Positions 57,160 to 64,000 of a stretch of DNA of 64,000 bases are shown in pieces; position 1 is the first letter of the stretch; each line of letters begins with the position of its first letter. A program made the position numbers and the translations under genes. Source of the DNA: Oricola cellulosilytica. GTDB taxonomy: Bacteria > Pseudomonadota > Alphaproteobacteria > Rhizobiales > Rhizobiaceae. The notes under the pieces are model-generated. The model was not told where the DNA came from. It saw only the letters and a list, made by a program, of their open reading frames with translations, and did no database searches. The DNA lies in NCBI RefSeq assembly GCF_019966575.1, contig NZ_JAINFK010000001.1, forward strand, positions 903,016 to 967,015. Reading direction: 5' to 3'.

Positions 57160-58455
57160 ATGACGGCATTCTGGGGACTTCTGCTCGGCGGACTGACCGT
57201 GCTGGCCGGATCGGGGCTGGCGCTCGGCGCCGCGCTCGGCCTGACGGGCTTCCTGCTCCTCCAATTCGCGGCTGGCGGAGCGACCTTCGTCGCCGTCGAC
57301 GCGGTCTGGAACGTCCTCAACTCCTTCACCTTGAGCGCGATTCCGCTGTTCATCATGCTCGGCGAGATCATGCTGCGCAGCGGCGTCAGCGAACGCATCT
57401 ACAGCGCGCTTTCCCCTCTCTTTCGCCGCGTGCCGGGCGGCCTCCTTCACACCAACATCGCCGTCTGCACCGTCTTCGGCGCGGTCAGCGGATCGAGCCT
57501 GTCGACCGCCGCCGCCGTCGGTTCCGTCGCCTATCCGGAAATGTCCGCCCGCGGCTACGACCGGCAAATGGTGGTCGCTTCGCTCGCCGGCGGCGGCACG
57601 CTCGGGCTGCTGATCCCGCCCAGCCTGTCGCTGCTGATCTACGGCGCGCTCACCGAAACCTCGATCGGGCGGTTGTTCATCGCCGGAATCGTGCCCGGTT
57701 TGCTGATCGCGTTGATGTTCATGGGCTACATCCTTCTGCGCTGTCTCGCGTCGCCGGATCTGGCGCCGCGCGACGAGACCCCGGTCCGGCCGTTTCGCGT
57801 GCTCGCCGACCTTCTCGGCCTGTGGCCGTTCCTGCTCCTCATCTTCGCCATCATGGGAAGCATCGTCTTCGGCATCGCCACGCCGACGGAAGCCGCCGGG
57901 ATCGGGGTTCTGGCGACCATCATCGTCGGCCGGCTCTGGGGGTCGCTGACCCTCCGCACCCTGGCGGGCAGCATCTACGGCGCGGTCCTTCTCTATGCCT
58001 CGATCGGTTTCGTCGTGGTCGGCGCGACCATTCTGGCGCAGGCGGTCAGCCTGCTTGGAGCGCCTCAGGCGATCCTCGAATCGGTGCGGGCCTTCGATCT
58101 CGGCCCGCTCACGGTGCTGGCCCTCGTCGTTTTGGTCTATCTCGCGCTTGGCTGTTTCTTTGACGGCCTCTCGCTGATGATCATGACGCTGCCCATCGTC
58201 TTCCCGCTGCTGACCGGCATCGGCTATGACCCCGTCTGGCTCGGCGTCATCATCACCATCATGATCGAGATCGGGCAGGTTACCCCGCCCGTGGGACTGA
58301 ATCTCTCCGTGCTGGTTTCGGTCACGAAGGAGGAGGTCACGCTCGGCGGCGCGGCGCTCGCGACCACACCCTACTGGCTGCTGCTGCTGCTCGGCGTCGC
58401 CATCCTGGCCGCCGCGCCGCAACTGGCGCTCTGGCTTCCGGGAGCGCTGATGTAA
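57160..58455 (+). CDS. TRAP transporter large permease (DctM family)
   Basis: 431 residues from ATG 57160 with GGGGAT upstream. About twelve hydrophobic helices and the DctM signatures IPLFIMLGEIMLRSGVSER, FGAVSGSSLSTAAAVGSVA and IPPSLSLLIYG are visible, as are GQVTPPVGLNL and ATPTEAAGIG. It forms the sodium-coupled membrane channel of the TRAP system with the small permease. Last gene of the transporter. Confidence 0.94.
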   Translation: MTAFWGLLLGGLTVLAGSGLALGAALGLTGFLLLQFAAGGATFVAVDAVWNVLNSFTLSAIPLFIMLGEIMLRSGVSERIYSALSPLFRRVPGGLLHTNIAVCTVFGAVSGSSLSTAAAVGSVAYPEMSARGYDRQMVVASLAGGGTLGLLIPPSLSLLIYGALTETSIGRLFIAGIVPGLLIALMFMGYILLRCLASPDLAPRDETPVRPFRVLADLLGLWPFLLLIFAIMGSIVFGIATPTEAAGIGVLATIIVGRLWGSLTLRTLAGSIYGAVLLYASIGFVVVGATILAQAVSLLGAPQAILESVRAFDLGPLTVLALVVLVYLALGCFFDGLSLMIMTLPIVFPLLTGIGYDPVWLGVIITIMIEIGQVTPPVGLNLSVLVSVTKEEVTLGGAALATTPYWLLLLLGVAILAAAPQLALWLPGALM

Positions 58456-58739
58456 TCCGGCTCGCTGCCGCGGACGAGCGTCTTCGCGATCGGGGTGGCG
58501 CGGGCGAATTTGACTTTCGATGGTCTGGAAAGCCGAAAGGAATGTGGCTATACGGACCTCAGCGCGCCAGCGGCCGGCGCGGAAACATATGAGCCGACCC
58601 CAAAATGTCGGGCCCCTTCGCGTGGCCAGGCAGGGACGGACAGCGGAAATGGTCGCACCCGCATCTTCACAGAAGCCCCGGCTCCGGGTGCATGCGGAAG
58701 AGTTCGTTCCTGAACAGGCTAACCGGACTCGAAAGGTTT

Positions 58740-61436
<2,697 letters not shown>

Positions 61437-61455
61437 GCCAGGCGCGATGTTGAAG

Positions 61456-61495
61456 TAATAAACCCGCCGGGTGGACAAGCCCGGCGGGTTTATTA
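61456..61495 (+). terminator. Intrinsic terminator after acnA
   Basis: A perfect 16-bp stem, TAATAAACCCGCCGGG (61456-61471) with CCCGGCGGGTTTATTA (61480-61495), loop TGGACAAG. The T-rich 3' arm acts as tract. It begins 20 bp after the acnA stop. Confidence 0.9.
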
Positions 61496-61535
61496 TGGAT
61501 CCCCATTTTTTTGCGGTTCCGCGCAAAGGCGGTGG

Positions 61536-61683
61536 CTGCGCTCCTCCCTTCTCCCCTGTGGGAGAAGGTGTTTTCGGCTCTCTTGATAGAGGGGCGAAAA
61601 CGGATGAGGGGTTGTCCGGCGCAGCTCCCCTCACCCGCCTTCGCTTCGCTCAGGCCCTCTCCCACCAAGGGAGAGGGAGGAGC
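61536..61683. repeat. Rhizobial intergenic palindromic repeat (RIME-like)
   Basis: Two strong palindromes, CTTCTCCCCTGTGGGAGAAG near 61548-61567 and CCCTCTCCCACCAAGGGAGAGGG at 61660-61682 (given by ends, about 23 bp), flank a segment with GGATGAGGGG and CCCCTCACCCGCC. The composition and layout match the abundant extragenic repeats of rhizobia. A related CCCTCTCCCCCC/GGGGGAGGGG palindrome occurs at 63884-63908. The repeat ends at the stop codon of the helicase-like gene. Confidence 0.65.
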
Positions 61684-61684
61684 C

Positions 61685-62386
61685 TTACGTCCCCAACCGC
61701 ACCTCACCTCCGTGCAAAAAACATGCCTTGTCGAACAGGTCGAGATCGAGCGGATTGGGCAGCCGGACGTCCTCGCGGCCGGGGACGGGCTTGAGCTCCG
61801 GATCGAAACTCCGGTCGATCTGCGAGAGGAAGACAATGGTGATGGCCCGCTCACGGGCGAAAGCCCTCAGCGTCGCGACCTGTTCTGACAACGGCGGATT
61901 TTCCCGTCTCTGGTCAAGCAGTTGCAGATAGTCGATCACAACGAGCGCGCCGCGTGGCGCATCGCCCAGCCGGGTCACAATATATCCGGCGCTGATCGCG
62001 TCGGAGCAATCGGCGGCGAACCGGCTGCCGAATCGGGCCTCGTCCTCGCCGATGAGACCGAAGTGTTCCACCACTTCCGTCTTCGTGAAGTCGAGGGTGA
62101 AGAAGAACGCTTTTCTGCCGATCTTCATCGCGTGCGCCGCGAGCCGGAGGCTCATCAGCGTCTTGCCCTGCCGCGGCCGCGCGCCGAGCAGCAGCAGGTC
62201 GCCGGGCTGAAGCGCGGCGTGCAACTTTTCCGGGTCGGGGACGGCGGCCATCTTCGCCATCAGCAGGCTCCATGCGGCAAAGCGCCGCGCGATGCGGTCG
62301 AGCGCCTTCGTCAGCGGGATGTTCTGACGGCGGGAAAGCGCCTTGGCCTCCCGCTTGAGGGCATGGATCGGAGCAGATAGATTCAT
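61685..62386 (-). CDS. Orphan DnaB-type helicase C-terminal (RecA-like) domain protein
   Basis: 233 residues from ATG 62386, with CAGGAGG upstream. The ATPase core matches the DnaB motor: Walker A GARPRQGKT (68-76), Walker B ALVVIDYLQLL (147-157) and the sensor FLSQIDRS (186-193). The DnaB N-terminal and linker domains are missing; instead there are ~55 residues of basic helical sequence. The end runs into the palindromic repeat. Such lone domains occur in Hyphomicrobiales, and their role is not known. It is not near replication genes. Confidence 0.82.
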   Translation of the reverse strand: MNLSAPIHALKREAKALSRRQNIPLTKALDRIARRFAAWSLLMAKMAAVPDPEKLHAALQPGDLLLLGARPRQGKTLMSLRLAAHAMKIGRKAFFFTLDFTKTEVVEHFGLIGEDEARFGSRFAADCSDAISAGYIVTRLGDAPRGALVVIDYLQLLDQRRENPPLSEQVATLRAFARERAITIVFLSQIDRSFDPELKPVPGREDVRLPNPLDLDLFDKACFLHGGEVRLGT

Positions 62387-62802
62387 GTTGAAACCTCCTG
62401 TTGCGAGCGGCTTCGCAATCCCTCCTTGTGCTGGTGCCCGGCAGTCGGTCCGATGTTGAATGAGCCCTGCATGAATTGTGCTTTCCCGGATGGAGGGGGG
62501 AGGCGCGGGCTGCGCGCGATGCATATGTTACCGCGATTCGGCGGCTTCGCGGAACCACTTCCGCCCTTCCGCGTTCACCACGCAGAGCGGCGGGCCGCGT
62601 CAACCGGGCACAGTGGTACAGGGCACCGGTCAGGTTTTCCCGGTTTCCCGCCGGGTCTTGGGAATGACTCCCACCCTTGTCCCACTCGGCCCGCCGCTTC
62701 CCCCCTTTCCCTAAACGCCCTACAATGAGAGCTACCCGACAGGCGATCGGGGGCAGGACGCAACCGCGCCTCCCGCCCGTTGACGGCGCAAAGGAACGAC
62801 CC
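62387..62802. other. Gene-free spacer between the DnaB-like gene and the reductase gene
   Basis: 416 bp with no complete gene I can support. A short stretch on the minus strand (about 62524-62700) reads like fragments of a protein end (NAEGRKWFREAAESR then stop) but only across a frame change. Purine-rich GGAGGGGGGAGG lies at 62493. Confidence 0.45.
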
Positions 62803-63879
62803 ATGACCGTCCCGACCCCCGATTACGACACCAGCGCACCGGTTCTGGTGACCGGCGCCACCGGCTATGTCGCCGGCTGGCTCGTCAAGCGGCTGCTGGA
62901 GGAGGGGTTCACCGTCCATGGGGCGGTGCGCGATCCCTCCGCCACGGCCAAGGTCGCCCATCTTGAAAAAATGGCGGCAGAAAATCCCGGGACGCTGAAA
63001 CTGTTTAGGGCCGATCTGCTCGAGGACGGCAGCTATGAAACCGCGATGGCCGGCTGCGCCGTCGTGTTCCACACCGCTTCGCCCTTCACCCTGCATTTCA
63101 CCGACCCGCAGCGCGATCTTGTCGACCCGGCGGTCAAGGGCACGCGCAACGTGCTGAACACCGCCAACCGGGTGGAAAGCGTCAAGCGCGTGGTCGTCAC
63201 CAGTTCGTGTGCGGCGATATTTGGCGACAATGCCGACGTCGCCAGGGCGCCGGGCGGCATTCTGACGGAAGACGTCTGGAACACCTCCTCCACGCTCCAT
63301 CATCAGGCTTACTCCTATTCCAAGGTCGAGGCCGAGAAGGCGGCATGGGACATCGCCAAGGGGCAGGACAGGTGGAAGCTGGTGACCGTCAATCCGGCGC
63401 TCGTCATCGGGCCCGGAACCGCGGACACGCAGACCTCGGAATCCTTCTCGCTCATCCGGCAGTTCGGCGACGGGACCATGAAAGCGGGCGTGCCGCCCTA
63501 CGAGATCGGAATGGTTGACGTGCGCGATGTCGCCGAGGCTCATATGCGGGCCGGTTTCATCGACTCCGCCGAAGGCCGTCACATCGTCTTTGCGGAAACG
63601 CGCAGCTTTCTCGACCTTGCCGGCATGCTGCGCGAGAAATTCGGCGACTCGTGGCCGTTGCCGAAGCGCACCCTGCCGAAATGGCTGGTCTGGCTGGTCG
63701 GTCCGCTGGCCGACAAGAGCTTTACGCGCAAATCGATCGCCGAAAATATGGGACACGCCTGGCGCGCCGACAACACCAAGTCGGTACGCAAACTAGGATT
63801 GACCTACGGCCCGGTCGAAAAGGCGATCACGGACATGTTCCAGCAGATGATTGACACCGGCACTTTTAATAAGGGCTGA
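62803..63879 (+). CDS. NAD(P)-dependent extended SDR reductase (dihydroflavonol-4-reductase-like)
   Basis: 358 residues from ATG 62803 with AAGGAAC upstream. The Rossmann motif VTGATGYVAGWLVKRLL is at about 16-32 and the catalytic YSYSK (Tyr170, Lys174) follows a serine in VVTSSCAAIFG. The pattern is that of extended short-chain dehydrogenases of the cinnamoyl-CoA / dihydroflavonol reductase group, which in bacteria reduce varied carbonyls. The true substrate is unknown. It is followed at once by a palindromic repeat. Confidence 0.9.
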   Translation: MTVPTPDYDTSAPVLVTGATGYVAGWLVKRLLEEGFTVHGAVRDPSATAKVAHLEKMAAENPGTLKLFRADLLEDGSYETAMAGCAVVFHTASPFTLHFTDPQRDLVDPAVKGTRNVLNTANRVESVKRVVVTSSCAAIFGDNADVARAPGGILTEDVWNTSSTLHHQAYSYSKVEAEKAAWDIAKGQDRWKLVTVNPALVIGPGTADTQTSESFSLIRQFGDGTMKAGVPPYEIGMVDVRDVAEAHMRAGFIDSAEGRHIVFAETRSFLDLAGMLREKFGDSWPLPKRTLPKWLVWLVGPLADKSFTRKSIAENMGHAWRADNTKSVRKLGLTYGPVEKAITDMFQQMIDTGTFNKG

Positions 63880-63883
63880 GCTC

Positions 63884-63908
63884 TCCCTCTCCCCCCTTGG
63901 GGGAGGGG
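63884..63908. repeat. Short palindromic repeat after the reductase gene
   Basis: CCCTCTCCCCCC pairs with GGGGGAGGGG around a short loop, five bases after the stop at 63879. It resembles the RIME-like repeat at 61536 and could also act as a weak terminator. Confidence 0.5.
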
Positions 63909-64000
63909 TCGTATGACGGGTTATTATATTTTTTCCGCCAAAAACTTATCAACACCTCCCGAGCTTGGCGCATACTGTTCCCGTCTCTCGCAGGAAGCCT

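Overview
The window is chromosomal DNA of a high-GC alphaproteobacterium, most likely of the order Hyphomicrobiales (Rhizobiales). The support is the combination of gene orders: sdhCDAB, a ubiquinone hydroxylase/tesB/glnK/amtB/ftsK/lolA/xth run, tsaD-gpsA back to back with hemC-hemD-Mic60-hemY, acnA near the ccm genes, an imuA-imuB-dnaE2 cassette with the alphaproteobacterial GTTC-N7-GTTC LexA box, and rhizobial-style palindromic repeats. I did not try to assign a genus. No prophage, CRISPR array, rRNA operon or intact transposase is present.

Layout. 1-4.3 kb: the 3' end of an unknown gene, an MgtC-like membrane protein, leuC, a 335-bp inverted-repeat element, a diguanylate cyclase and a small lipoprotein. 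4.5-8.1 kb: the succinate dehydrogenase operon, closed by a strong terminator. 8.1-13.4 kb: AhpD-like protein, Leu-type amino-acid dehydrogenase, OsmC, APP1-type phosphatase, exported MsrA, acyltransferase. 13.4-18.9 kb: SOS mutasome cassette (imuA, imuB, dnaE2). 19-24.7 kb: tRNA-Gly(GCC), prolyl-tRNA editing protein, CnoX-type thioredoxin, Lon-domain protein, Trm112, TetR regulator, ubiquinone hydroxylase, thioesterase. 24.7-28.2 kb: glnK-amtB plus a second, separately transcribed ammonium transporter; both units carry an NtrC-like box. 28.2-36 kb: ftsK (with a CtrA-like site), lolA, xth, a CNB-domain protein, an OmpR-type response regulator, an L,D-transpeptidase, DUF1761, a protein methyltransferase, an EVE protein. 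36-43.3 kb: gpsA, tsaD, hemC, hemD, Mic60-like protein, hemY. 43.3-49.9 kb: TerB, glutamine amidotransferase, MFS exporter, YggT, GH13 glucosidase, pyrophosphatase, GNAT. 49.3-53.4 kb: cytochrome c maturation genes ccmABCD-ccmG, split by an inserted alpha/beta hydrolase gene. 53.6-58.5 kb: two small DUF proteins, a LuxR regulator and a TRAP transporter. 58.7-63.9 kb: aconitase, an orphan DnaB-type ATPase domain, and an NAD-dependent reductase.

Together the genes cover aerobic respiration and the TCA cycle (sdh, acnA), heme and cytochrome c supply (hemCD, hemY, ccm), nitrogen assimilation (glnK/amt), chromosome segregation and envelope growth (ftsK, lolA, L,D-transpeptidase) and DNA damage tolerance (imu cassette, xth). 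Most of this is conserved core genome. The points worth a second look are structural: an IS-like miniature element that supplies the end of leuC, the broken ccm operon with a hairpin over the ccmA ribosome binding site, the duplicated ammonium transporter with matching control sites, the Mic60-like gene inside the heme operon, and the lone DnaB C-terminal domain.
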